Part shown: positions 34,946 to 43,759 of the stretch, in pieces | Position numbering within the stretch: the stretch's first letter is position 1 | How the letters are laid out: every line of letters starts with the position of its first letter | From: Saccharopolyspora gloriosae | GTDB taxonomy: Bacteria > Actinomycetota > Actinomycetes > Mycobacteriales > Pseudonocardiaceae | Length of the DNA: 64,000 nucleotides | Direction: 5' to 3' | NCBI RefSeq assembly: GCF_014203325.1 | Contig: NZ_JACHIV010000001.1 | Location: 3,597,501 to 3,661,500, forward strand | Position numbers and translations under genes: made by a program | Notes under the pieces: generated by a model | The model's database searches: none | Told to the model about the DNA's origin: nothing | What the model saw: the letters and a program-made list of their open reading frames with translations, nothing else

Positions 34946-35845
34946 ATGACCGAGAAGCGTGTTGGCGTCGAGTTTCCTTCCAAAGTCGGCATCTGGTGGA
35001 ACAGCGAGGCCTGGCCGATCCGCGAGGCGCAGAACGTCGCCCGTGACATCGAAGCACTCGGATTCGGCTCGCTGTTCATGCCCGAAGGCGGCGGGAAGGA
35101 CGTCCTCGTCGAATCCGCGGCCTTCCTCGCCGCCACGGATCGGCTCGTGGTCGGCACCGGAATCGCCAACATCCACGTCCGGCTCCCCATGGCCGCTGAA
35201 ACCGCGGGCCGCACGCTCAGCGCCCTGCACCCCGGACGCTTCGTCCTCGGCCTGGGCGTCAGCCACGCCCCGTTCGTCGAGCAACTGGTCGGCAACCCCT
35301 ACAGCAAGCCGCTGACCACGATGCGAACCTACCTGGAACGCATGGACGAGGTGCCCGCTGAACTAGAGTCCGACGGTCGGGCCCTCCGCCTGCTGGCGGC
35401 TCTGGGACCGAAGATGATCGAGCTGTCCGGTGAACTCGCCGACGGCGCACACCCCTACCGAGTCACGCCCGAACAGACCCGCAACACCCGTTCCCTCCTC
35501 GGACCCGACCGCTGGATCGTGAGCGAGCAAGCGGTGGCCATCGGCGGAGACGAAGCAGACCAACTCCGACGCGCGCACGAGCACCTCCGGCTCGCCTCGT
35601 CGTTGCCCAACTACCGCAACTCCTGGCTGCGACAGGGATTCGACGAATCCGACCTCGTTCCCGGCGGGTCGGACCGATTGGCCCGCGCACTGGTCGGCAT
35701 GGGTTCCGCAGAGCAAGCGGCGGAGTCGGCCACCGCACACCTCAACGCCGGCGCCGACCACGTCGCCGTCCAACTCCTGCTCGACACCCCGACGACCGAT
35801 CCACGCCCGGCGCTGCGCGCACTCGCGTCCGCCTTGAAGCTCTAG
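34946..35845 (+). CDS. LLM-class (luciferase-like, F420-type) oxidoreductase
   Basis: 299 residues. The bacterial-luciferase fold is shown by IGIWWNSEAWPIREAQNVARDIEALGFGSLFMPEGGG-type opening, LVVGTGIANIHVRLPM and HPGRFVLGLGVSHAPFV, as in F420-dependent reductases and dehydrogenases of actinobacteria (often annotated TIGR03620-like). It may use F420 or FMN; no residue seen here decides. ATG at 34946 follows GGAGGAG. It diverges from the DUF1254 gene and is the last gene before the natural-product locus. Confidence 0.82.
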   Translation: MTEKRVGVEFPSKVGIWWNSEAWPIREAQNVARDIEALGFGSLFMPEGGGKDVLVESAAFLAATDRLVVGTGIANIHVRLPMAAETAGRTLSALHPGRFVLGLGVSHAPFVEQLVGNPYSKPLTTMRTYLERMDEVPAELESDGRALRLLAALGPKMIELSGELADGAHPYRVTPEQTRNTRSLLGPDRWIVSEQAVAIGGDEADQLRRAHEHLRLASSLPNYRNSWLRQGFDESDLVPGGSDRLARALVGMGSAEQAAESATAHLNAGADHVAVQLLLDTPTTDPRPALRALASALKL

Positions 35846-36148
35846 GCCCGGCGCCGCGCACATCGCGACCAGGCCGACGGCCTCCTGGTGGAACGCCAGG
35901 ACCGCCACGCAGTCCACCTCGGTCACGACCTCCCGCACCGAATGGACCGTCGACTTCGGACAATTCGACCCGCCGACCGGACAATCCCTTGCGCAGACGC
36001 ATTTCCGCCGAAGTTACTCCATATCGCGGTGTCGGATAATCCCGGTCGGCAACAGTTGACACCGCATGCACCCCTGGACACGATCGTCCCGCTCCGGCTC
36101 CGATTCGGATGCGGCTGTCCGCCGCCCTCACCGACAGGGTTGATCCAC
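35846..36148. other. Intergenic region without a supported gene
   Basis: About 300 bp between the LLM gene and the ThiG-like frame. Codon bias is lost, and the tract around 35990-36060 is less GC-rich than the flanks and may hold a promoter. A short minus-strand reading (around 35860-35960, EVDCVAVLAFHQEAVGLVAM) looks protein-like but cannot be tied to a family. No thiamine-type riboswitch motifs were found ahead of the ThiG-like frame. Confidence 0.5.
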
Positions 36149-36919
36149 TTGACGACGACGTACGATCCGAATCCCGTCCTCGATGAGCCGTGGCTCGAGA
36201 TCGGAGAACACCAGTTCAGATCCCGGCTCATCGTCGGCATCGAGCAGTACGACTCCGTTCCCGTCGTCAGGGACGTGCTGACCGCGACCGGTGCCGATGT
36301 CTTCATCACCACCGTGGACCCGGACAATCGCCGTTCCAGCCTGCTCCTGTCGGATCTCGACGACGCGCTCCCCCTGGAGAACTTCAGCTGGATCGGCACC
36401 ACCTCGTTCTCCCGCTCGAAGGACAGCGCGGTCAAGACCGCGGGAATTCTGCGGGATTCACTAGGAATCGATGTGCTGAAGCCGGACGTCCGGGGCGAGG
36501 ACAACATGCCCGACAACCGGATGACGATCTAAGCGGCTCACGAACTCCGCCCCCAGGGAGTGGAACTCTTGCCGTTCATCCTGCCGGAGCTCGAAGCGGC
36601 GCGGGAACTTCAGGATCTCGGGTGTGCCGCGCTGCGCGTGATGGCCTCGCCGGTGGCCTCCGGCCGAGGCATCGTCGACCCGACGCGAATCCGGGAGGTC
36701 ATCGAGCACTCGGACATCCCGGTGATCGTCGAGGGCGGACTGGGGAGCGCTAAGCACGTCGCACTCGCGATGGAGCTCGGAGCCGCGGCGACGCTGATCA
36801 ACACCGCGTTGGTGCGAGCAGGTGAGCCGCTCAAGATGGCCAGGGCCATGCGGTACGCGGCGATCGCTGGACGCCTGGCATTCGAATCCGGCCCGATGGC
36901 GGAGGCCCCGGCCGCCTGA
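36149..36919 (+). pseudogene. ThiG-family (thiazole synthase-like) gene interrupted by an in-frame TAA
   Basis: The first part (TTG at 36149 to TAA at 36530-36532, 127 residues) matches the ThiG N-terminal half: EIGEHQFRSRLIVGIEQYDS and the putative Schiff-base lysine in IDVLKPDVRG. The same frame continues after the stop as AAHELRPQGVELLPFI, then CAALRVMASPVASGRGI, IPVIVEGGLGSAKHVALAMELGAAATLINTAL and ARAMRYAAIAGRLAF, the ThiG C-terminal half. Restoring one sense codon, for example CAA, would give a full-length 256-residue protein. ThiG paralogues in actinobacterial clusters include the thiosugar synthase BexX. It may be a recent null mutation, or be made as two pieces; the former is likelier. 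The TTG start is uncertain. Confidence 0.75.
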
Positions 36920-37670
36920 TCGTCGACCCCGTGTCACGCTCGGCGGTCCCGGAATCCAGCTGATCGGACGAACTCGACGGACTTTTCCACCATGATCGCC
37001 CTTCCGCGCGAAACGGGGCTCGTGTCGAGTGAGGCACTGCCCGGCGATGACGTCGGCCTCCGGGAGCGGGTGGAACCGGCGGAACCACGAACCGGGTCCT
37101 GGAACAGCGGCTTGACGAACCGCGTCTCGAAGTGCCCCGCGCCGGCACCCACCTGCCGCCGCGCCCACGAATGTGACCGCGCATTCCGGCCCCCGGCCCG
37201 CTCATCCGCTCCGGCAGTGCAGCGGTCGTCCAAGTGACGTAGCCGAAACGGGTCCGCCAGCACCGCACGGGAGGACGTTGCGATCGCAGCATCGGAAGGC
37301 GCTCTGCACGGACCCGCTACGCAGCGGGACTTCAGTCCCCTCCCGGACACCAGTGGGGGCGATCCCTCCCACGTATGACGCGGCAGTTCAACGATGACGG
37401 TGTGCCGCGGTGCGCCCGCAAAGGTGACAACCGACCCCATTGCAGAATTAATTCCGACTTTCCGGACCTGGACCGCGCAGAAAGTCACCCGCCAGAACGA
37501 CGGGCCACAATTCCCGGATGCCCGCAAAAACGGCCATCGGTAATCTCTGCTTGAGAATCGGAGTCGTGGGGGCGGCGGAACCGGCACTGGGGGCCGCCGC
37601 ACGCTTGCCGCGCTGCGAATCCCATTGACGATCCGCAGAACCGAGAACGCACGGAGCAGGAGCGCGGCAC
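36920..37670. other. 750-bp region without a convincing gene, upstream of the CDPS gene
   Basis: No frame keeps the codon bias of its neighbours. A minus-strand reading at about 36935-37200 contains GHFETRFVKPLF, faintly like a MaoC/hot-dog dehydratase, and could be a decayed gene. The tract near 37440-37460 (GCAGAATTAATTCC) is AT-rich and is a candidate promoter region for the cyclodipeptide synthase gene. Nothing else was recognised. Confidence 0.45.
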
Positions 37671-38405
37671 ATGATCGTCCCGGGGGACCACAACGACATT
37701 CCGCCTTCTCGACGGGCGCCCTTCATCGTCGAACCGTTCACGGACGCATGCCGTGCGATCTGGGAGCAGCGGCAGCACGCGCTGTTCGGGGTCAGCCCCG
37801 GGAACAGCTACTTCCAGGTCGCACTGCTGACCGACCTGCTGGGCTGGCTCTGCGAGGAGTTCGCCCGGGGCGATGTCGTCGTTCCGGACTCCGCGCTGGA
37901 ACACACCTACCGCGCCCTCGGCTACTCCCCGCAGCGCGCGGCGACGAAGGCGCGGGGCGAGACCAATGTGCTGCGCAACAGAGTTCGCAGGGCCTGGGAG
38001 AACTGCGGCGGGCCGAGAGAGGGCGACGGCCTGCACCGGATGTCCGAGCTGGCTTCCCACGGGACCTACCGGCGAACGCTCGCGGAGTGTGAGGAAGCAC
38101 TGGCGGCCGACGAGAACCTTCGGGAAACGTGCGCGCTGGCGAGCAGGAAGGTGCTCACCGCACGGGGATTCGACGGGCCGCTGACCGAGGACCAGATCAA
38201 CCGGGCCATGCGGTACCTGATCGGCGAACTCCCGTTCTTCCTGGCTTCGGCCGAGATGTTCAACGTCACGTCCTCGCTGAACTTCTACCATCAACGACTT
38301 CTGCTGGCGGACCTCATCTTCTCCGGGAAGGCAGCGCTCAGCCCCTCATCCCGCCAGGCGTACGCGGTCATTCGCCGCGCTTCACATTTCCCGGGAAAGG
38401 AGTGA
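37671..38405 (+). CDS. tRNA-dependent cyclodipeptide synthase (CDPS), NYH subfamily
   Basis: 244 residues, normal for CDPSs, which take two aminoacyl-tRNAs and release a cyclic dipeptide. HALFGVSPGNSYF (36-48) carries the nucleophile Ser42 that accepts the first aminoacyl group, equal to AlbC Ser37. RYLIGELPFF gives Tyr182 and Glu186, and SLNFYHQ gives Tyr206-His207; the spacings 182-186-206 equal those of AlbC Tyr178-Glu182-Tyr202. Asn45, Tyr206 and His207 place it in the NYH group. Basic residues around 94-108 fit tRNA contact. The product amino acids cannot be read by eye. It starts the unit CDPS, small ORF, prenyltransferase. Confidence 0.95.
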   Translation: MIVPGDHNDIPPSRRAPFIVEPFTDACRAIWEQRQHALFGVSPGNSYFQVALLTDLLGWLCEEFARGDVVVPDSALEHTYRALGYSPQRAATKARGETNVLRNRVRRAWENCGGPREGDGLHRMSELASHGTYRRTLAECEEALAADENLRETCALASRKVLTARGFDGPLTEDQINRAMRYLIGELPFFLASAEMFNVTSSLNFYHQRLLLADLIFSGKAALSPSSRQAYAVIRRASHFPGKE

Positions 38406-38411
38406 ACAAGC

Positions 38412-38540
38412 ATGCCGGACAATTACGACCACTGCGCACGGAAACCGGCCGACGTGGAAACACAATGCGAAACCTGGATCTTCAACGCGGGTGATGCCGA
38501 CCTCGCGGAGGACGCCGGCGGAATCAGGCGAGCACCATGA
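38412..38540 (+). CDS. 42-residue small ORF between CDPS and prenyltransferase genes
   Basis: ATG at 38412 follows the CDPS stop by 6 bp and has AAAGGAG (38396-38402) at a usable distance; the stop TGA overlaps the prenyltransferase ATG by 4 bp. Two independent coupling signals make it likely to be translated. The peptide starts MPDNYDHCARKPADVET and is rich in Asp/Glu with two Cys (residues 8 and 19), no signal peptide and no membrane segment. I recognise no family. It may be a small partner protein, or only a leader that couples translation of the enzyme behind it. Confidence 0.6.
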   Translation: MPDNYDHCARKPADVETQCETWIFNAGDADLAEDAGGIRRAP

Positions 38541-39478
38541 GGAAGTACGAGCTGGCCGCCGCAGGGATCACCGACCCGCTCCTGGTCGAGGCTTATGCGG
38601 CCTGCAGCGCCCGAGTGCGCAGGCGCAACCCGGCCGCCTACCCGACCACCCGGTGCCTGCTGCCCGTGGCGAAACGGCCCTACTACGACGCGGCTCTCGC
38701 CTTCTGCCGCCACGCGGACGACCTGATCGACGCTCCGGAGCGGACTCCGGAGGAACGTGCCCAGCGATTCGACCGCTTCCAGGAGACCTTGCTCGCGGCC
38801 CCGCGGCACCGGACGAGAAGCACCACCACGGACGGTCGCATCGCGGCCGCGTTCACCCACTTCGCGTCGACCTGGGGCATCACGACCGATTCCCTCGGGC
38901 ACTTCCTGGAAGTGCTCCGCAGCGACCTGCACGTGACGTCCTACCAGGCCTACCGCGACCTCGAGCACTACATGCGGTGGGTCAGCGGGGAACCGGCTGC
39001 TTGGATCAACCTCCTGCTCGAACCGTCCACGGCCGAAGCCGAGCACCGCGCGATCTCGCTCAGCCACGCCCTGTACCTGCTGCACTTCCTCGACGACATC
39101 GGCGAGGACCTGGAACTCGGGCGCGTCTACCTGCCGGAAGACGATCTGGCGCAGTGCGGCTTGACCCGCGAAAGCCTGCGGACCGCCGTGTCCGGCGGGG
39201 TCACGACGGGTGCGTTGCGGCTGCTCGCCCGCTGCCAGGCGGACCGCGTCGACCGGCTGCTGACCGAGTCCGAAGACTGGTGGCGACTGGTGCACCCTTC
39301 ATCGCGCTGGTTCGTCCAGCGATACCACCGCCTCGCACGCCAGTCGTTGCGCACGATCCTCCGGCGCGACTACGAGGTCCTGCTCCCCGTGCCCCGGACG
39401 CAGGCCATGTGGAACCGCACGAAAGCCATGGGCGGCACCGGACTCACCTACGCCCGCGCCCTCGCCACCAGACCTTGA
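38537..39478 (+). CDS. Phytoene/squalene-synthase-like prenyltransferase (cyclodipeptide prenyltransferase candidate)
   Basis: 313 residues of the trans-isoprenoid head-to-head synthase family. The first Asp-rich motif HADDLIDAP (59-67) and the second LDDIGEDLELGRVYLPEDDL (185-204) bind diphosphate through Mg2+; RVYLP is a family hallmark. In drimentine biosynthesis a phytoene-synthase-like enzyme (DmtC1) attaches a farnesyl unit to a CDPS-made diketopiperazine. Tight coupling to the CDPS here makes the same role more likely than carotenoid or hopanoid synthesis. No other carotenoid or hopanoid gene and no membrane terpene cyclase are nearby. Confidence 0.85.
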   Translation: MRKYELAAAGITDPLLVEAYAACSARVRRRNPAAYPTTRCLLPVAKRPYYDAALAFCRHADDLIDAPERTPEERAQRFDRFQETLLAAPRHRTRSTTTDGRIAAAFTHFASTWGITTDSLGHFLEVLRSDLHVTSYQAYRDLEHYMRWVSGEPAAWINLLLEPSTAEAEHRAISLSHALYLLHFLDDIGEDLELGRVYLPEDDLAQCGLTRESLRTAVSGGVTTGALRLLARCQADRVDRLLTESEDWWRLVHPSSRWFVQRYHRLARQSLRTILRRDYEVLLPVPRTQAMWNRTKAMGGTGLTYARALATRP

Positions 39479-39588
39479 CCGAATGCGGCCCCACACCCAA
39501 TGACTCGCCTTGCCGTGCCTGCGGCCGCCGGACGGGAGTGCTCGGACGTGCGTGCCGCCGGTGAGTTCGAAGAGGTGGCGGTGTCGGT

Positions 39589-41511
39589 TCAGGCTTCGTC
39601 GGGGACGCGGGCGCCGAGGTGGCGGGCTAGGAAGCGCTCCAGGGTGGCGTAGAGCTCGATGTTGCTGTCCGGGTTGACGAACCAGTGGCCTTCGCGGTCG
39701 TTGAGCAGGTACTCCACCTCTGCGTCGCGGGCGCGCAGGGCGGCGGCGATGCGGTCGGCGTTGCTGCGGTGGACGCGGACGTCGTTGGCGCCGTGGATGA
39801 GCAGGACCGGTGCGGTGATGGCGTCGACCCGGCTGATCGGGGACCGGGCGAGCATGTCGGCTTCCTGCGCCGGATCGTCGGGGTCGCCGATGTAGCGCAG
39901 GTAGCTGTTCACGACCGAGCGCCGGGCGAACGGGACGACCGACCGGACCAGGTCGGTGAGGTCGGACATGCCGGTGTAGCTGATCGCGGCGGCGAAACGG
40001 TCCGGGGTGAACGCGGCTCCGACCAGTGCGGCGTAGCCGCCGTAGGAGCAACCGTAGATCGCGACGCGGTCGCGGTCGGTGCAGCCCTGCTCGACGGCCC
40101 AGTCCAGGGCGTCGATGACGTCGTCGTGCATACGGCCGGCGAACTGCCCGATGGCGGCCTGGGTGTGGGCTTTGCCGTAGCCGGTGGAGCCGCGGAAGTC
40201 GACCTGCAGCACGGCGTAGCCGCGGTTGGCCAGGAGCTGGACCTCGGGGTCGTAGCCCCAGCTGTCGCGGTACCAGGGGCCGCCGTGCAGCAGCACCACG
40301 GTCGGGAGGTCGCGGTGTTCCACCCCGATCGGCAGCGTGAGGTGGCACGGCAGGTCCAGGCCGTCGCGGGAGGTGACGGTGACGGGGGTGACCGGAGCCA
40401 GGTGGGCTGGATCGAGGTGCGGGTAGGGGCGGAACAGGCGCTCGGCGGTGCCGGTGGCGTGGTCGTAGTACCAGGTGACTCCGGGGTCGCGGTCGTGGGT
40501 GAAGTCCACTACCCAGCGCCGGGCCTCGGCGTCGCAGGACACGTGGGCCAGGTCGCCGTCGGAGAGCTCCGCCAGCTTCGGCAGCACTGCTGCGAAGTGG
40601 GGTTCGAGCGCGTGGATCTCCTGGCGTGCGCCGAGGTAGCGGGCTCCGAGCAGTTCCCCGGTGACCGGGTGCAGGATCAGCGAGGACGGGAAGCGCGGGT
40701 CGGCTTCGGGGCGGGGCGTGTCCAGGTCGAACACCGGGTGGCCGTCCACGCCGATCTGCTCGCCGCCGGCCAGGTCGACCTTCACCAGGCGGGTGCGGTC
40801 CGAACCGCGGGGCGACCCGATCCACAACCCCGTGCCGTCCGGGGTCGGCGCGAACGGGAGCGGAGCGAAGGGGTGGTCGAGACCGGAGAACCGGGTGATC
40901 AGCGTGGACGTGCCGGCGTTCCACTCCGACAGCAGATGGGTGCCGTCATCGGCCAAGCCGAACGTCAGGATTCGTCCCGTCGGAGTGCGCACCCAGCCCG
41001 TGACGTCGCCCGGGTTCTCGGCGATCAGGACCAGCAGGCCGGTGTCCAACTCCAGCTCGTACAGGTCTCCCAGGTCGGCGCGGCGGGCGTTGAGCTGCAC
41101 GAACACCGATTCGGGCCGGTCAGCGCAGAACTGGGTGCCCAGCACCCGCGCCCCGTCGATCGGAGTCAGGTCCACCGCGGGCTCGTCCGGGTGCGCCAGG
41201 TCGACGCGGTGCAGGTGGGCGTTCTCGTCGCCGTCGCGGTCCTGGGTGAACAGCAAGAACCGGGAATCGGCGGTCCAGAAGAACGACTCGATGCTGCGGC
41301 GTTCCTCGGAAGTGGCGCGCCACGAAGCCGGGTCGTCCGCCGACTCGGTCTCCGGCCAGCCTCCCGCCGAAGCGCGGACGAACACGTTGAGCCGATCCCG
41401 CCACGGGGCCAGGTAGGCGATTTTCGTGCCGTCCGGTGAAATCCGGGCGCGGGTGCGCGACGGTGCGGTGAAGAACTCCTCGACGGGGATCAGCGCGGGT
41501 GAGGACGACAT
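39589..41511 (-). CDS. S9-family prolyl oligopeptidase-type serine peptidase
   Basis: 640 residues: an N-terminal beta-propeller (about 1-380, with repeated WTADSRFLLFTQDRDGDEN-type blades) and a C-terminal alpha/beta-hydrolase domain. The nucleophile Ser lies in YGCSYGGYAAL, Asp in LIHGANDVRVH and His in DREGHWF, completing the triad. No signal peptide, so cytoplasmic action on short peptides, dipeptidyl-peptidase or acylaminoacyl-peptidase style, is expected. ATG at 41511 has CCGGAGGCCCACC upstream. It converges on the prenyltransferase gene, and a role for it in cyclodipeptide metabolism is not indicated. Confidence 0.9.
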   Translation of the reverse strand: MSSSPALIPVEEFFTAPSRTRARISPDGTKIAYLAPWRDRLNVFVRASAGGWPETESADDPASWRATSEERRSIESFFWTADSRFLLFTQDRDGDENAHLHRVDLAHPDEPAVDLTPIDGARVLGTQFCADRPESVFVQLNARRADLGDLYELELDTGLLVLIAENPGDVTGWVRTPTGRILTFGLADDGTHLLSEWNAGTSTLITRFSGLDHPFAPLPFAPTPDGTGLWIGSPRGSDRTRLVKVDLAGGEQIGVDGHPVFDLDTPRPEADPRFPSSLILHPVTGELLGARYLGARQEIHALEPHFAAVLPKLAELSDGDLAHVSCDAEARRWVVDFTHDRDPGVTWYYDHATGTAERLFRPYPHLDPAHLAPVTPVTVTSRDGLDLPCHLTLPIGVEHRDLPTVVLLHGGPWYRDSWGYDPEVQLLANRGYAVLQVDFRGSTGYGKAHTQAAIGQFAGRMHDDVIDALDWAVEQGCTDRDRVAIYGCSYGGYAALVGAAFTPDRFAAAISYTGMSDLTDLVRSVVPFARRSVVNSYLRYIGDPDDPAQEADMLARSPISRVDAITAPVLLIHGANDVRVHRSNADRIAAALRARDAEVEYLLNDREGHWFVNPDSNIELYATLERFLARHLGARVPDEA

Positions 41512-41636
41512 GGTGGGCCTCCGGACATCGGGTATCGGACCTCCTGATCCCAGTCCCTGACGTCGCGTCGGACTCAAGGCCGCGAGAGGTGAGCCACGCC
41601 ACGGTTCGGGCGGGTCGGCAGGTCCTAGGCCGTCGT

Positions 41637-42383
41637 TCAAGACCGCCCGGCGTTCCCCGCCTCGTCCGTCGCGAGTCGCCGCTCGACCTCGCGCAGCGCG
41701 AGGTTCTGCTCGGGGCGCAGGGTCCGTTCGTTCAACTCCGCCAGCAGCGCCGATGCCCGCGAGCCGAGCGGAGCCATCTCGGCCAGCCGCGCCACGGCCG
41801 GGGCCAGGTGCGCGACCAGCTCGTCGACCAGCGCAGCGACCTCGTCGTCCGCGGTGGCGGGGCCGAGGCCGTAGAAGCGTTCGGTCAGCGCGGCGGGGAC
41901 CACCACCCCGTCGCTCAGCAGGGCCGCTAGCCCGGCCGGGCCGTCAGCACCGAGCAGGTGGCCTGCCAGCACCAGCTGCTCGTGCTCGAAGCGGGCCATG
42001 TCCGCCGGAGTTCCCGCGGCGGGGTCGGACCGCCACGACGACAGCTCCGGTGGGAGGTCGGGCGGTGCTCCGGCGCGGCGCAGCGCGGCGATGGCCGCCC
42101 GGCGGGCGGTGAGCCGCTCGATGTCGGCGGCTGCCCGGCGATCGAGCTCGCCGAGCAGCTCGTCGGCGGCCACCGCGTCGTCCAGCACGCCGGGCAGTTC
42201 CGACAGCGGGATTCCGAGCGCGGTCATCCGCGTGACGCGCAGCAGCCGGACGAGATCGCCGACGTCGTAGTGGCGGTAACCCCCGGCCGAGCGCGGCGGC
42301 TCGGGCAGCAGGCCGATCTGGTGGTAGTGGCGCAGCGTGCGCACGGTGACCCCGGCCAGTTCGGCGAGCTCGCTGCTGAGCAC
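41637..42383 (-). CDS. MerR-family transcriptional regulator
   Basis: 248 residues. The winged helix-turn-helix is ELAELAGVTVRTLRHYHQIGLLPEPPRSAGGYRHY near the N-terminus, followed by a coiled-coil with a long C-terminal domain of the TipA/SkgA-like size, without metal-binding Cys. GTG at 42383 is preceded by GAGAGGAG; a GTG at 42401 is possible. It lies 125 bp upstream of the peptidase gene in the same direction and diverges from the universal stress gene, either of which it could control. Confidence 0.83.
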   Translation of the reverse strand: MLSSELAELAGVTVRTLRHYHQIGLLPEPPRSAGGYRHYDVGDLVRLLRVTRMTALGIPLSELPGVLDDAVAADELLGELDRRAAADIERLTARRAAIAALRRAGAPPDLPPELSSWRSDPAAGTPADMARFEHEQLVLAGHLLGADGPAGLAALLSDGVVVPAALTERFYGLGPATADDEVAALVDELVAHLAPAVARLAEMAPLGSRASALLAELNERTLRPEQNLALREVERRLATDEAGNAGRS

Positions 42384-42615
42384 CGGGTAACTCCTCTCCA
42401 CGGGTGGCGCCGTCGGCCCACCGCTTCAACCCACCCGTCGCATGATCCTCGCCGACGAACTCCGCGCCAGATCGGGAAGGGCCTCCGATGGCGTGCCGGC
42501 TAAACGGTCGCCACCTCCGCTTCGGGATCGGCATCCGTTCGACCGTTGCCGACGAAGGGGCGCCGAGATGCCACCCGTGCGCGCCTTTGCCAGCCTGGAG
42601 GCGGGGGTGGGTGCG

Positions 42616-43461
42616 ATGCCGATCGGGAGACGCGGGTGCGCGGTCGCCGTGGACGGCACGCCCGAATCGGAACGGGCCGTCGAGTGGGTCTGTGCGAACG
42701 CGGAGCTCTGCGGCGATGAACTGGTGCTGAGCACGGTCGTCGCCGACCCGCTCCCGGCCGACGCCCACCCGGATTGGCTCGTCGATCTCGCCGCCCGCAC
42801 CCGGCAGCGCCTCGGCGTGCCGGTGCGCGACGAGGTCCTGATCGGCCGACCGGTTCCGCGGCTCCTGGAAGTGGCGGGCCGCGCGCCGCTGCTGGTGCTC
42901 GGTTCACGTGGTCACCGCGCGTTCCACGACGCCGTGCTCGGTTCGGTGGCGCTCGGGGTGGCGACGCGCTCCCCGAACCCCGCGGTGGTGGTGCGCGGGG
43001 CGGCCGAGCAGGTGCGGCACGAGACCGTCGTGGCCGGGGTCGACGGGTCGGCCGGCGGGAACCGCGCCCTGGAGTTCGCCTGCGAAGCGGCGGAAGCGCT
43101 GCGCTGCGACGTGCTCGCGGTGCAGGCGTCGCCGGATGCCGCTTTCATCCCGGGGCCCTACGGCCAGCCCGACCGCACGGAACTGGTCGACCGCGCGGAA
43201 CTGGTGCTCGCCGAATCGGTCGCGGGATTCGCCCCGAGGCACCCGGACGTCACCCTCCGGCGGCTCACCAGCTCGATGGATCCGATCACCACCTTGGCGG
43301 AAGCCGCCACCGGTGCGCGCCTGCTGGTCGTGGGGCGTCGCGGATCCGGCGGGTTCACCGAGATGCTGCTGGGTTCGGTGTCGCGCGGGGTGCTGCACCA
43401 CGCCACGTGCCCGGTCGCCGTGGTGCCGCCGGGCGGTGAGCCGTCGCGAGGAGCCCGATGA
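42616..43461 (+). CDS. Tandem-domain universal stress protein
   Basis: 281 residues with two Usp domains. Domain 1 (about 6-130) has AVAVDGTPESERAVEWV and LGSRGHRAFHDAVLGSVALGV; domain 2 (about 138-275) has VAGVDGSAGGNRALEFA and GRRGSGGFTEMLLGSVSRGVLHHATCPVAVV. Both keep the G-2x-G-9x-G(S/T) ATP-binding pattern. Starts at 42568 and 42616 are both possible; 42616 gives the family-typical N-terminus. Such proteins are commonly induced under hypoxia or stationary phase. Confidence 0.88.
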   Translation: MPIGRRGCAVAVDGTPESERAVEWVCANAELCGDELVLSTVVADPLPADAHPDWLVDLAARTRQRLGVPVRDEVLIGRPVPRLLEVAGRAPLLVLGSRGHRAFHDAVLGSVALGVATRSPNPAVVVRGAAEQVRHETVVAGVDGSAGGNRALEFACEAAEALRCDVLAVQASPDAAFIPGPYGQPDRTELVDRAELVLAESVAGFAPRHPDVTLRRLTSSMDPITTLAEAATGARLLVVGRRGSGGFTEMLLGSVSRGVLHHATCPVAVVPPGGEPSRGAR

Positions 43462-43759
43462 GCGCCAAGACGGGCAGCAGCGGGATTCAGGGGCTTCTAG
43501 GGGTCAGTATCCTTGCTCGTTCGCGCGATGCGGCCGAAGCCCTGCGCCGCCACCTCGACACGGTCGGCAGTGCGAAGACGCCCACGGGCCAATGACGTTC
43601 CCCCTTCGATCCCAGCGGCACGCAGTCCGTGCGGGGAGCACTCCGCGTTCGACGTGGCGAAACGATCAGTCCATCGTGTACTCCTGGCGCGGGTGACGCT
43701 GAGAAGTCGACCCGAACACCCTCGGCATGTCGGGCGTCGACGCTCGGACCGAGGGCGAG
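43462..43759. other. Intergenic region without a recognised gene
   Basis: About 300 bp between the universal stress gene and the symporter remnant. No frame keeps strong codon bias and no hairpin or operator was recognised. Confidence 0.5.

Noticed and set aside
35860-35960. Minus-strand reading with EVDCVAVLAFHQEAVGLVAM
   Set aside because: Protein-like composition, but it is short, has no start or ribosome site, runs into the LLM gene antisense and matches no family I can name.
36000-36148. Possible TPP riboswitch ahead of the ThiG-like gene
   Set aside because: The conserved CUGAGA and ACCUGA boxes of THI elements are absent in the upstream sequence.
36935-37602. Minus-strand open frame with GHFETRFVKPLF, possibly a MaoC/hot-dog remnant
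   Set aside because: Only one weak motif, low codon bias and no continuous domain. Reported as part of a gene-poor region instead.
38537-39478. Carotenoid phytoene synthase or hopanoid HpnC/HpnD assignment for the isoprenoid synthase gene
   Set aside because: No desaturase, cyclase or hopanoid gene nearby, and the gene is coupled to a CDPS, for which this enzyme class has a known partner role.
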